Position numbers and translations under genes: made by a program
Source of the DNA: Flavobacterium branchiarum
GTDB lineage: Bacteria > Bacteroidota > Bacteroidia > Flavobacteriales > Flavobacteriaceae
Direction of reading: 5' to 3'
DNA: 64,000 nt
NCBI RefSeq assembly: GCF_030409845.1
Contig: NZ_JAUFQQ010000005.1
Span: 1,922,001-1,986,000, forward strand
In this document: positions 54,379-64,000 of the stretch, piece by piece
Layout of the letters: each line of letters opens with the position of its first letter
Numbering within the stretch: position 1 is the first letter of the stretch
Notes under the pieces: generated by a model
What the model was told of the DNA's origin: nothing
What the model saw: only the letters and a program-made list of their open reading frames with translations
Databases searched by the model: none

Positions 54379-57300
54379 ATGAAAAATACCATGAAAAAAC
54401 CTACTGTTTTAAAGATTGCCTTATTTACTTTGATATTATTACAAAGTATTATTTCTCATTCTCAAAATTTTAAAGATTTTGCGCCCAGGTACAATAATGA
54501 AAATTTGCGAGGTGATATCCTTTTGATCGGGAACAGCATCCTAAATAGAGATACGAGCGATCGCAGGGGTGGTGATGGTCCAGATGTTCCTTATACGGGG
54601 AAGGACGGTAACCATAATTTTAATATGAAATATATTGATATTGATGGAGATCCTGATACATTTAATTCAAGTAGTGCGTCATTAGCCTTACCAGATGCAG
54701 CTTGTTCTAAAGTGGTATACGCTGGATTGTACTGGAGTGCTGTTACTAGAGACAAAACTAGCAGACCAAAGCCAATAGATAAGGTTAAATTTAAAATGCC
54801 TGGTGGGAGCTATATTGATATACAAGGAACCGTTATTTATGATGCAAAAAACTCAGTAATTGGTTCTAGTTATCCTTATGCTTCTTATGCTAATGTTACA
54901 GATTATTTTACCAAATCACCTAGGCCAAACCCTCAGGGAGTTTATACAGTAGCCAATGTTTCAACTGCAGAGGGTTCTAATTCTAATAGTAGTACAAATA
55001 CAGGACTATCTGCAGGATGGTCATTATTTATTGTATATGAAAATGCAACTTTGCCAGCAAAAGCAATCACTTCATTTGATGGATTTAGTGCGATTGATGC
55101 TTCTAATAATTTAGATATAGAAGTTTCTGGATTTAAAGCAATTAAAGATGGTCCAGTTAGAGCAAAATTTGCTTTTTCAGCATTAGAGGGAGATTTGCCA
55201 ATAGTGGGAGATTTTTTAGCTATTAATGGAGTGGCATTGGTACCACCAGAAAGACCAACAGTAGATGGGAAATGGGAAGAGAAGCCGTTTTGGATTGGTG
55301 GGAAGTGGGAGTGGCATTGGGTTTGGACAGAAAAGTATAATTTCTTCAATAGTACAGTTACTTCATTAGGTAGTATTCTTAATAATAGAACTCCAAATAG
55401 TTCCAATACATTAGGTTTTGATGCGGGAGTCTTCGAAGTAAATAATCCTGCAACCACAGCACATCCAGGAGGATATGTAATTAAAAACGGCGACACCTCT
55501 GCAAAAATAAGTTTAGGGAGTACTGGAGATGTCTATTTTTATTATTTCAATGCTTTTGCTATAGAGATTATTGCTCCAAGGATTGTTCTTGTTAAAAAAG
55601 TAATAGGGACAGATGAAAATGGTAAGGATTATGACGCTAGCAATAAGAATATTGGGATAGATAAAGATTTAAAATACGAAATAGAGTTTCAAAATAAAGG
55701 AAACGATGATGCTGTAAATTTTACGATTACAGATGTATTGCCACATAATATTATTTTTGATGAAAAAAAGGATATTTTGTACAAGAGCCCTGGAGTAACA
55801 GTTGCTTCATATGATAAGGCTACAAGAACAATAGTATTTAATATTGATCCTATTTTAGTTAAGGCAAAAGGTGGAATTAGTAGTATCAAATTTAGAGTAA
55901 AAACTATTAAAGATTGTGAATCATTAACAGATGCCTGCTCTAATGTTATTAAAAATACTGCAAGTTCAAAGTATAAAGGAGTAATTAATCCAACTCAAGT
56001 TGGAGGTGACAGTCTTGCATCAGAAGAAGGATGTGATGTTGGAGAACCTTCAGCAACAAATTTCCTTATCGGACTTGATAAATGTAAATTTGAACAAACA
56101 TTATTCCTTTGTGGTACTGTTAAACTAAAAGCAGGAGGGGGATATAAAACGTATGTGTGGACAGATGATAAAGGAGTCGTATTTGGTGGGAATAACCAAG
56201 AAGTGACAGTTACTAAGTCAGGAACATATACAGTAGTCACTACTGCTACTTCTCCATGTTTAGGAATACAACAAAAGTTTATAGTTAAGGATTATGCAGC
56301 AAATATTAATAATAATCCTATTAACAATTTTGCAGACAATATTGATCCAGATACTGGATTACCTTTTATATGTAAAAATGATTTAAAACCATTTCCTAAA
56401 ATATTTTTATGTGGTAAAAACGCAACTAAAACTATTGAAACAGAAATTACAGGTGCAACTAGTATCGTTTGGCAAGAAACGAATGATCCACCACCAGCAA
56501 GTTTAAGTGATCTTTGTCCAGACGTTACTGCTCAAAATTGGAAACAAGTAGAAGTAGGTCCAACCTATACAGCTAACAAAGCAGGTACATTTAGACTAGT
56601 TGTTACTTATGGTAATTCATGTGTTAATACCTATTATTTTAATGTGACCCAAAGTTTATTAGATCCTACTTTTATCAAGGAAGATATTGTTTGTGGGACA
56701 AAAGGAAGTATAACAGTAACTAACCCTAAACCAAATGACGGATTAGGTTATGTGTACAGTTTGGATGGAAAAACGTACCAAGATTCAAATGTTTTTGATG
56801 ATGTTGCTGAAGGAAGATACACAGTTCATATAAAAACAAACGCTGTTGATAATAAATTTGAAAAGTGTATATATACAGTGGATGTTACAATTTCTGAATT
56901 AAAATTCTCAACTACTGTTGAAACAACAGATCCACTTTGTATTGGAGAATTAGGTACAATAAAAGCCACTGCTAATGGAGTAAACGGTGCTTACCAATTT
57001 AGAGTTTTTGATTCTTTAAATGGAGATCTAAAAGGAGATTCAGGACAAATTGCTGATCCTACAAACTTTCATCTTTTTACAGGTATTGCTCCAGGTAAAT
57101 ATAATGTTGAAATTACTTCGGAAGATGGATGTAAGGAAGTCAAAAATGTTACAATCAATGATTATACATTAAAGGCTACAGCAACAATTACAAAACCACT
57201 TACTTGTGAAGATGGAGAGATTACTGTGGTAGTAACAGGAGGAAAACCAGTAGCTGGTACTCCACCGTATTATTATTATTATGTTAATGAAATAACCACT

Positions 57301-60300
57301 CCTTTTACAAACCCTGTTATTAGTATGCCTACAGCAGGAAAGTATGATATAGTTGTTGTAGATGGAGAAGGTTGTAGTGTTACAATTCCGACTATCATAG
57401 TTAAAGATAATATAAAACCAACAGCTACTATTGCTAAGAAAGATATTGATTGTTTTGGTAGTGAGACAGGAGAAATTTCAATTTCTTTAGATATTACTGA
57501 TTCACCATATACTGCAACATATAGTATTAATGGTACAGCTGGTCCATTTAGTGCAATCAATCCGATAAAAAATTTACCTGTTGGAGATTATGATGTTGTA
57601 GTAAAATATACGTTTGACAATATAGACTGCTTTGATGAATCTAAAATTATAACAATAGGTGGCTCTACTTCAGCTTTAACAGCCGCTGCAGGAATCTCTG
57701 AACTATCAGGTTGTGGACCTAAAGGAAATGAGTTGCAAGGGAAAGTTAGAATTACAAATGCGGAAGGAGGAACGCCTTTTGCAGCACCAAATTTATACAA
57801 ATATAGCTTTGATGATCAAAAAACGTGGATAGATTCAAATGAAGCCTACATTGACCCTAGACCAACTCCATATACTTTTTATATAAAAGATGCGGCAGGT
57901 TGTGTTTTTCCAATGGCAGGTATTATTTTAAAGAAAAAACCAGATGCTCCTACAATAGAGGTTTCAACACCTACTTTTAGTTGTGACGGAAATGCATCAA
58001 CAACTGTTACGGTTACCAATACGGGTGGAAATGAATATGAGTATGTTTATTTATTTAATGGAGTAGAAAATAAAAATAATCCACCGAATGTTTTTATTAA
58101 CGTACCTCCTTCAACTCCAGGAAATCCACATAAAATATCAGTTAATTATAAACTGGTTTCAGCACCAACTTATAGTAATTTATTACTTGAAGATTTTGGA
58201 GTTAAAGCAAATATTAATTCTCCAGATACACAATCTCCGGGTATTAATAAGGCTTTTTGTTTTGAGAGACAAGTTGAAGCAACTAAATGTAATAATGATA
58301 AACTCTTTGGAAATGGAGAATATACAGTAACCAATTCTCTTAAAAATAATCCATACCCAGGATGGCATAACCCTGCTAGTCATTACGATCCAAGTAAGCC
58401 TATGCCTACGGACAATCATTTACGTAAATATTTAGCAGTTGATGCTGGAACGGCTATTCCTAACAATGCCGTACTGTATAGAAAAACAATTAAAGATATA
58501 ATAAAAGGCCAGCCAATACAGGTTCGATTTTTTGCAACCAATTTATTAAAATTTGGAAATACACAACCAGATGCTTCTCTTACAGTAGAATTACAAAATA
58601 GTGCAGGAGTTGCGTTATCTCACCAATCTACTGGTAAAATACCAAAAACGGATGGTTGGGTAGAGTACATCAGAACGATTGATCCAGGTGATAATACTAC
58701 ATTGGACTTTGTATTACGACTTGAAGTTTCTCAGATAGATGGAATAGATTTCGCGGTTGATGATATAGAAGTATATCAATTACCAAAATCATGTTTATCA
58801 ACGCAAGTGTTTGATGTTGTTGTAGATCCAGATAGAAAATTTAGTGCAGCCGTTAAAAATATTGTTAGCACAAAATGTAAAGGAAATAAAGACGGAAGTG
58901 TAACAATATTTGCATACAATTTTGATACTACCAATGGATTTGAATATTCTATAGATAAAGGACTTAATTGGATTAATTCTAAAACACAAGAGACTATTGT
59001 TTCAGGATTGGCCGAAGGTCCTCAGGATATAAGAGTGCGTTTCAGTAAGGATGTAACTGGATGTAATTTTAATTTTACCCCTAGCATAGGCTCACCAGAT
59101 GCGTTTGTAGTTGATGCTAATGCTACAGCTGCCAATTGTTTAGAAGGTGCTAAAGTTACCGCAAGCGCAATTGGGGGTACAGGAGCATACACTTTTACAC
59201 TAACAGATTCTGCAACACCACCTAATGTAGTTAATTTTCCAAGTGATGGAATATTAACTAAAGTTGCACCAGGAACTTACATCGTTTCAGGTGTAGATGC
59301 TAATGGTTGTTCAGATAATAAAGACACGGCCTTAGTTATTGATGCTCCAATACCTCCAAAAGCAAAAATTGAACAAAATACAGGTTTATGTTTTAACGGA
59401 AGTACAGCAACGCTAACAGTTACTATTACCGATGGTGTAGATCCTTATTATTACCAAGTTAAATATAATGGAGGAACATATAGTGATAAAATTCAAGTAA
59501 ACGGGACTTTATTTAATTACCAAGCAAATGCTACAGGAACATACGATTTTTTAATTACCGATAATTTTGGATGTACAGCTTTAGCTGTGGGTGAAACAAT
59601 TAACCCAATACTTACAGCAGAAGCATTTACGACTTCTTCTTTAGCATGTGTTGATCCTAAAAAAGCAGTAATTGAAGTAACAATTAAAGACGGAACTGGT
59701 CCATTTACTTATATAGTTAAAAATAGTGCTGGTAACCAAGTAGCTACTAGTACAGCACCTATTCCAGGTCCTAAATTCACATATGAAGCAAGTACTGCAG
59801 GTACATATACGTTTGAGATTACAGACAAAAACGGGTGTACAACAAAAGCAGAGGGAACTGTAGCAGCAATTACAAATCCAGATGTTACAGCAACACCAAC
59901 AAACCCAAAATGTAAAGGTGAAAGCAATGGATCTGTAACATTGTTAGGTTCATTGGGTTCTGGCAGTTATAAATATAAATTTAATTCAACCAGTTTTACT
60001 GATGAAACTATTTATACTGGTTTAAAAGCAGGAGTTAGTTATCCATATCAGGTTATGGATACTAATGGGTGTGTTTCGGAAGTGAAATACATCGAGTTAT
60101 CTGAACCGGATGTAATAACACCTACGGTTCGTATATCAGAACAATATACTTGTGAACACAAAGCTACAATTACAGCCTCTGCAACAGGAGGTAATGGAAC
60201 GACTTATACTTACGTTTTAAATATTACCAGAAATAGTGTAACAACTACAAAAACAAACACTACAGGTATATTTGAAGATTTAACTGATGGAAGTTATTCA

Positions 60301-63300
60301 GTTACAATTAGCGATAGCAAAGGATGTACTGTTACCGAAACTGGTGTTACTATCGCAAAGTTAGATCCACCTACGGCAATGGTAATTAAAAATACAGATC
60401 TTAAATGTCCATCTAATGAAGTAGAAGTTGAAATAACTAGTGTAACAGGAGGAACGTTACCGTTTCAATATGCAATACAGCCAGCAGTAGGAGCAACAAT
60501 AAGTTGGCAACCAGAGAATAAATTTGAAAAATTAGCTCCAGATACGTATACATTTATGGTTAAAGATGCCAAAGGATGTATTTACTCAGCTCCACATACT
60601 ATTAATCCTTTAGTACCAGCCGTTATAAGAGGCGAGGTAGTTAAAGATGTTTCTTGTTTAGGAGAATTAAATGGTAAGGCAAAATTTACAATTACAGGTT
60701 TGGGTAATGATGTTGATTACTCGTATACAATTGATGGTGGGACTGTAGTTACAGGAAAAACACTTCCTGCTCCAGCATCAACAACACTTATTGTAAATGC
60801 AGATAATCTAGCAAAAGGCGAGCATACATTAACTCTTACGGTTACAGCAACAAATTGTCCGTATTCAGGTAAAGTGGAAATCTTAGCTCCGGATGATGAA
60901 TTTAAAATAACGCCAACAACAGTTACACCACAAACTTGTATTACTCTAGGTAAAGCTGTGGTTAATACAACAGGAGGTTGGGGAGGTAATAGATATACTA
61001 TTACACTACCTGATGGAACAACAAAAGTGGGACCACAAGACAGTAACACTTTTACAAATTTAACTGCTACAGGGGAGTATAATGTACTTGTAGTAAATTC
61101 AAAAGGTTGTGAGGTTACAGGTGTGTTTACATTAGATCCAATAGTTGAGCCTAAAGCTGATATTGATGCTACTTCAGACTTATGTTATGATTTGGTTAAT
61201 AAAGCAACTATAGTTGTAAAACCAGCTATTGATCCATCTCCAACATACGTATATAGTATTGATGGAGGAATTAATTATCAACCTTCGGGAACATTTTCTG
61301 ATTTAATTCCAGGAGATTATGTTGTAAGAGTTTGGGATAAAGCAACGGGTTGTAAAATTGATTTACCATCTAAGACAATTGCCAAACAATTAACGGCATC
61401 AGTAAAAGTTACAAAAGAGGTTGATTGTACTACTACACCAGATGTTATCATTGCAGGTGAAGTATTTGAAGGTACTGCGCCTTACACTTATACCGTATCT
61501 GTAAATGGTGTTGCAGAGCCTGGTGTTACAGATATAACCGATAATAAATTCTTGTATACAAACGTTGTTGCCACAACAGCTAATGGTAATACAGAATATA
61601 TATTTGAAATAAAGGATGCAATTGGATGTATAACGACTTCTACAGTTATTGTAAAACCAAAAACAGATCCTGTATTCACGGCTACAGCAAATTCTAGTAT
61701 TTTATGTAATGGTGCTGATTCAGGCTCAATTACTGTAGATATAGACACTAATTTTGGAGTTGGTCCTTATGTAATAGATGTTTACAACAAAACTACTAGT
61801 ACCCCTTATTTTACACAAACAACAGGGCTTCCTGCTGGTGAGTATAGGGTTACAGTAACAGATTCAAAATCTTGTTCTTTTATAAAGGATGAAGATATTA
61901 GTATTGTGGAACCGGATCCTATTGTTGCAGAATACAGGGTTACACCTATTACTTGTGGTGCAAATGGGGTTTCATTAGGAAAAATTTTTATTGATCGTGT
62001 TACTGGAGGTACAAAAAACTACACTTACCATGTAACTGGGCTTAATTATAACGAAGAGCGTCCAGATAAAGATGGTTCAGGGGAATTTTTTGAAATTGTA
62101 GATTTTGGTTACTATGAAATTACAATCACAGATAAAAATGGATGTTCAAAAGTTATATCTGATATATTAGTAGCATCTCCTCCGGATGATTTAGATATTG
62201 AAGTAAAAGCACCACCTGCGGATTGTTCTACTGGAGGTAGCGCTGTCGTATCTATTGGCCTGCCTGTTACTGGAGGAACTATTACTGGAGATGGCCCTTT
62301 TTATTTTGCTATTTATGATGGTAGTAAACCAAATTTCCCTGATCCGGTTGGTGCATTTGCTTGGTTGCCTGAAGATGGGCCTAAAAGTAAGAAAGCAACT
62401 TTCAATAATTTAACTCCTGGGGTTAAATATACTTTTATTGTATACGATAGTGATGCTGCTCATGGTGGTACAGGTAGTGGATGTTATTATTATGAAACAG
62501 CTGAAGAAAAAATCCCTACTAATTCTGATTTAGAAATAGATAATTTACAAGCTAAAAATATTACTTGTTTAGGCGCTGACAATGGTAATGTAACGTTAAA
62601 AGTTTCTAGCCCTTATACAGTACCAACAGATGTTAATTATCAGATTTTCAATGAATTAACATTAGCACCAATGGGAGGGATAGGAACAGGTATAGTACCT
62701 GCTGCTACAGTACCAAAAGCGTATTTAGAAATAGATAATTTTGGGAATCTTCCATTTGGTAATTACTTTGTTTTGGTAACAGAAGTTCTAGATAGAACTA
62801 CTTCACCTATTAAAACTGCATGTAGTGTAGCTAGTCTTAAATTTAAAATAACAGGTTCAGTTACAGCTTTAGAGCTTAAAGCTGAGTCAACTAAAAATGC
62901 TAATTGTAATCCAAATCAAGGTATAGTTGTAGCTTTCGCAGAAGGTGGAACTACTTTCGCAGCTGTAGTTGCTGTACCAGCTATACCGGGAGTACCAGCT
63001 ACACCGGGAGTACCTGCAATTCCGGCGAAACCAGCAATTCCAGCTTCACCAGCGATTCCTTATTTGTATCAAATAGTTGTTGATAATTTACCTTTAGGTG
63101 AAGGTACTGAGGATAATAGACCTTCGGAAGCATCTTTTGATATTGATCCACATCCATCAAACACTTTTAATGTTGAAGCAGGAAATTATTTGGTATATGT
63201 TCGTGATGCTTATGGTTGTATTACCTCTAAACCAGTTACAGTGGAATTAGACGCTTCACCTGTAATTACTGCTGATATAGATCCAAGTTTATGTACAGCA

Positions 63301-64000
63301 ACTAATGGTAATTATACGATAAATGTAAATATAACTACGCTTGGTGTAGGGCCATATACGTATAGTTTAAATGGAGGTAATTATGTTTCTACTCAAACAG
63401 CACCATTATTTACAATATCTAATTTGGGTGCTGGGAAATACAAAATTAAAGTTAAAGACCTAAATGGTTGTATCAGTAATGAAGTTGAATTAGAAATTTT
63501 TCAACCGTTAGACCTTAAAGCAAGTTTTACAACGCCACCTGTTTGTGAAAATGCCGATGGTACAATCACAGCAGTTGCTACTTATGGATCAGGTGATTTC
63601 GAGTTTATTCTTGTAAATAAAGCGACACCTACTATTAAAGTAACTCAACCAACAGGTATTTTCGAAAATTTAGCTGCCGGAAGTTATACTGTTACTGTTA
63701 TAGATAAAATTACCACTTGTGATAAATCTGTAGATGTTGATCTTCCTCTTCCTACACTAGTAGTATTAGTAAAAGAAGATATAGTTACAACAGCACCTTA
63801 TTGTACGAATCCTGTAGGGGTTCCAGCTCAAGGAAACGACAGCAACGGAACAATTAAAGTTAATCTACAAGCCGTTAACAATAATCCGGAGTATAAATAT
63901 ATCCTAACTCCAGTTGCAGACCCAGTAGCAGGACTTAAAACGAACATACATGGTTACTTTGATGGACTAGCTGCGGGAGATTATGACGTTACTGTAAAAT
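54379..64000 (+). CDS. sprB: Giant repetitive cell-surface adhesin SprB (5' part, open at the window edge)
   Basis: Open for 3,207 complete codons and continuing past the window. Signal peptide MKNTMKKPTVLKIALFTLIL and LQSIISHSQ; the second ATG (54391) is an alternative start. N-terminal part (30-400) begins DILLIGNSILNRD and contains several Trp-rich strands. A DUF11-like module (about 401-515, DLKYEIEFQNKGNDDAVNFTI) follows. From about 763 onward it consists of successive SprB-type repeats of 75-100 residues, each with C-x-G/N, a Gly-Gly-x-x-PY-x-Y core and a GC-containing end (for example YTVTVID, NGC). SprB is the mobile adhesin of gliding, secreted by the type IX system. The C-terminal sorting domain and sprF would lie beyond the edge. 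Codon use resembles the neighbours. Confidence 0.82.
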   Translation, partial: MKNTMKKPTVLKIALFTLILLQSIISHSQNFKDFAPRYNNENLRGDILLIGNSILNRDTSDRRGGDGPDVPYTGKDGNHNFNMKYIDIDGDPDTFNSSSASLALPDAACSKVVYAGLYWSAVTRDKTSRPKPIDKVKFKMPGGSYIDIQGTVIYDAKNSVIGSSYPYASYANVTDYFTKSPRPNPQGVYTVANVSTAEGSNSNSSTNTGLSAGWSLFIVYENATLPAKAITSFDGFSAIDASNNLDIEVSGFKAIKDGPVRAKFAFSALEGDLPIVGDFLAINGVALVPPERPTVDGKWEEKPFWIGGKWEWHWVWTEKYNFFNSTVTSLGSILNNRTPNSSNTLGFDAGVFEVNNPATTAHPGGYVIKNGDTSAKISLGSTGDVYFYYFNAFAIEIIAPRIVLVKKVIGTDENGKDYDASNKNIGIDKDLKYEIEFQNKGNDDAVNFTITDVLPHNIIFDEKKDILYKSPGVTVASYDKATRTIVFNIDPILVKAKGGISSIKFRVKTIKDCESLTDACSNVIKNTASSKYKGVINPTQVGGDSLASEEGCDVGEPSATNFLIGLDKCKFEQTLFLCGTVKLKAGGGYKTYVWTDDKGVVFGGNNQEVTVTKSGTYTVVTTATSPCLGIQQKFIVKDYAANINNNPINNFADNIDPDTGLPFICKNDLKPFPKIFLCGKNATKTIETEITGATSIVWQETNDPPPASLSDLCPDVTAQNWKQVEVGPTYTANKAGTFRLVVTYGNSCVNTYYFNVTQSLLDPTFIKEDIVCGTKGSITVTNPKPNDGLGYVYSLDGKTYQDSNVFDDVAEGRYTVHIKTNAVDNKFEKCIYTVDVTISELKFSTTVETTDPLCIGELGTIKATANGVNGAYQFRVFDSLNGDLKGDSGQIADPTNFHLFTGIAPGKYNVEITSEDGCKEVKNVTINDYTLKATATITKPLTCEDGEITVVVTGGKPVAGTPPYYYYYVNEITTPFTNPVISMPTAGKYDIVVVDGEGCSVTIPTIIVKDNIKPTATIAKKDIDCFGSETGEISISLDITDSPYTATYSINGTAGPFSAINPIKNLPVGDYDVVVKYTFDNIDCFDESKIITIGGSTSALTAAAGISELSGCGPKGNELQGKVRITNAEGGTPFAAPNLYKYSFDDQKTWIDSNEAYIDPRPTPYTFYIKDAAGCVFPMAGIILKKKPDAPTIEVSTPTFSCDGNASTTVTVTNTGGNEYEYVYLFNGVENKNNPPNVFINVPPSTPGNPHKISVNYKLVSAPTYSNLLLEDFGVKANINSPDTQSPGINKAFCFERQVEATKCNNDKLFGNGEYTVTNSLKNNPYPGWHNPASHYDPSKPMPTDNHLRKYLAVDAGTAIPNNAVLYRKTIKDIIKGQPIQVRFFATNLLKFGNTQPDASLTVELQNSAGVALSHQSTGKIPKTDGWVEYIRTIDPGDNTTLDFVLRLEVSQIDGIDFAVDDIEVYQLPKSCLSTQVFDVVVDPDRKFSAAVKNIVSTKCKGNKDGSVTIFAYNFDTTNGFEYSIDKGLNWINSKTQETIVSGLAEGPQDIRVRFSKDVTGCNFNFTPSIGSPDAFVVDANATAANCLEGAKVTASAIGGTGAYTFTLTDSATPPNVVNFPSDGILTKVAPGTYIVSGVDANGCSDNKDTALVIDAPIPPKAKIEQNTGLCFNGSTATLTVTITDGVDPYYYQVKYNGGTYSDKIQVNGTLFNYQANATGTYDFLITDNFGCTALAVGETINPILTAEAFTTSSLACVDPKKAVIEVTIKDGTGPFTYIVKNSAGNQVATSTAPIPGPKFTYEASTAGTYTFEITDKNGCTTKAEGTVAAITNPDVTATPTNPKCKGESNGSVTLLGSLGSGSYKYKFNSTSFTDETIYTGLKAGVSYPYQVMDTNGCVSEVKYIELSEPDVITPTVRISEQYTCEHKATITASATGGNGTTYTYVLNITRNSVTTTKTNTTGIFEDLTDGSYSVTISDSKGCTVTETGVTIAKLDPPTAMVIKNTDLKCPSNEVEVEITSVTGGTLPFQYAIQPAVGATISWQPENKFEKLAPDTYTFMVKDAKGCIYSAPHTINPLVPAVIRGEVVKDVSCLGELNGKAKFTITGLGNDVDYSYTIDGGTVVTGKTLPAPASTTLIVNADNLAKGEHTLTLTVTATNCPYSGKVEILAPDDEFKITPTTVTPQTCITLGKAVVNTTGGWGGNRYTITLPDGTTKVGPQDSNTFTNLTATGEYNVLVVNSKGCEVTGVFTLDPIVEPKADIDATSDLCYDLVNKATIVVKPAIDPSPTYVYSIDGGINYQPSGTFSDLIPGDYVVRVWDKATGCKIDLPSKTIAKQLTASVKVTKEVDCTTTPDVIIAGEVFEGTAPYTYTVSVNGVAEPGVTDITDNKFLYTNVVATTANGNTEYIFEIKDAIGCITTSTVIVKPKTDPVFTATANSSILCNGADSGSITVDIDTNFGVGPYVIDVYNKTTSTPYFTQTTGLPAGEYRVTVTDSKSCSFIKDEDISIVEPDPIVAEYRVTPITCGANGVSLGKIFIDRVTGGTKNYTYHVTGLNYNEERPDKDGSGEFFEIVDFGYYEITITDKNGCSKVISDILVASPPDDLDIEVKAPPADCSTGGSAVVSIGLPVTGGTITGDGPFYFAIYDGSKPNFPDPVGAFAWLPEDGPKSKKATFNNLTPGVKYTFIVYDSDAAHGGTGSGCYYYETAEEKIPTNSDLEIDNLQAKNITCLGADNGNVTLKVSSPYTVPTDVNYQIFNELTLAPMGGIGTGIVPAATVPKAYLEIDNFGNLPFGNYFVLVTEVLDRTTSPIKTACSVASLKFKITGSVTALELKAESTKNANCNPNQGIVVAFAEGGTTFAAVVAVPAIPGVPATPGVPAIPAKPAIPASPAIPYLYQIVVDNLPLGEGTEDNRPSEASFDIDPHPSNTFNVEAGNYLVYVRDAYGCITSKPVTVELDASPVITADIDPSLCTATNGNYTINVNITTLGVGPYTYSLNGGNYVSTQTAPLFTISNLGAGKYKIKVKDLNGCISNEVELEIFQPLDLKASFTTPPVCENADGTITAVATYGSGDFEFILVNKATPTIKVTQPTGIFENLAAGSYTVTVIDKITTCDKSVDVDLPLPTLVVLVKEDIVTTAPYCTNPVGVPAQGNDSNGTIKVNLQAVNNNPEYKYILTPVADPVAGLKTNIHGYFDGLAAGDYDVTVK
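62974..63060 (+). repeat. Proline-every-third-residue insert inside sprB
   Basis: 29 codons with ten prolines at an exact spacing of three (VPAIPGVPATPGVPAIPAKP and following). It interrupts a SprB-type repeat between FAEGGTTFAAVVA and YLYQIVVDNL. Confidence 0.85.

Noticed and set aside
54942..61748. Several antisense open frames across sprB
   Set aside because: All lie within the continuous sprB frame, whose reading frame is kept over the whole region; the antisense frames have no family features.

Overview
The window looks like a chromosomal segment of a Flavobacterium-type member of the Flavobacteriaceae (Bacteroidetes). The DNA is very AT-rich, starts lack clear Shine-Dalgarno sequences, and several promoters match the Bacteroidetes -7 box TAnnTTTG. 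The gene set also fits: a GH3/M23-type/tatA cluster, DUF4175-ybeY-mnmG, and a gliding-motility sprC-sprD-sprB locus.

Layout. 0-9.2 kb: mostly minus-strand genes (UDP-glucuronate decarboxylase, a nucleosidase-like family, GH3, an M23-type N-terminal protein without its peptidase domain, tex, rpiB), with tatA and a DUF1294 gene on plus. 9.2-10 kb: a non-coding AT-rich stretch with DnaA-box-like 9-mers, from which gene orientation mostly diverges. This is the best candidate for a replication origin. 10.4-34.7 kb: mostly plus-strand housekeeping genes (rnr, glnS, DUF4175, ybeY, mnmG, an OmpH-type lipoprotein, a PIF1-like helicase), with tRNA-Cys, folB, an SPFH gene and gltX on minus. Five parS-like sites surround mnmG, which makes this a probable chromosome-partition centromere. 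34.8-45.8 kb: a mixed block (HU/SPOR protein, dprA, trpS, plsC, recA, two WG-repeat proteins, doxX-like, holB). 46.3-64 kb: secreted and surface proteins ending in a cluster with the order and architecture of sprC, sprD and sprB. The giant adhesin gene sprB starts at 54379 and is still open at the window edge after 3,207 codons.

The least expected structure is a recurring pattern in three long intergenic regions, after the DUF1294 gene, glnS and a methyltransferase gene. Each holds about three tandem units of roughly 237 to 435 bp. In the clearest case (30.4-31.6 kb) each unit is a decayed copy of the 3' end of the upstream gene plus its spacer. The same reading is supported, less strongly, for the other two.

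No insertion sequence, prophage, rRNA operon or CRISPR array was seen. All functional calls come from reading motifs and gene order; nothing was searched against a database.
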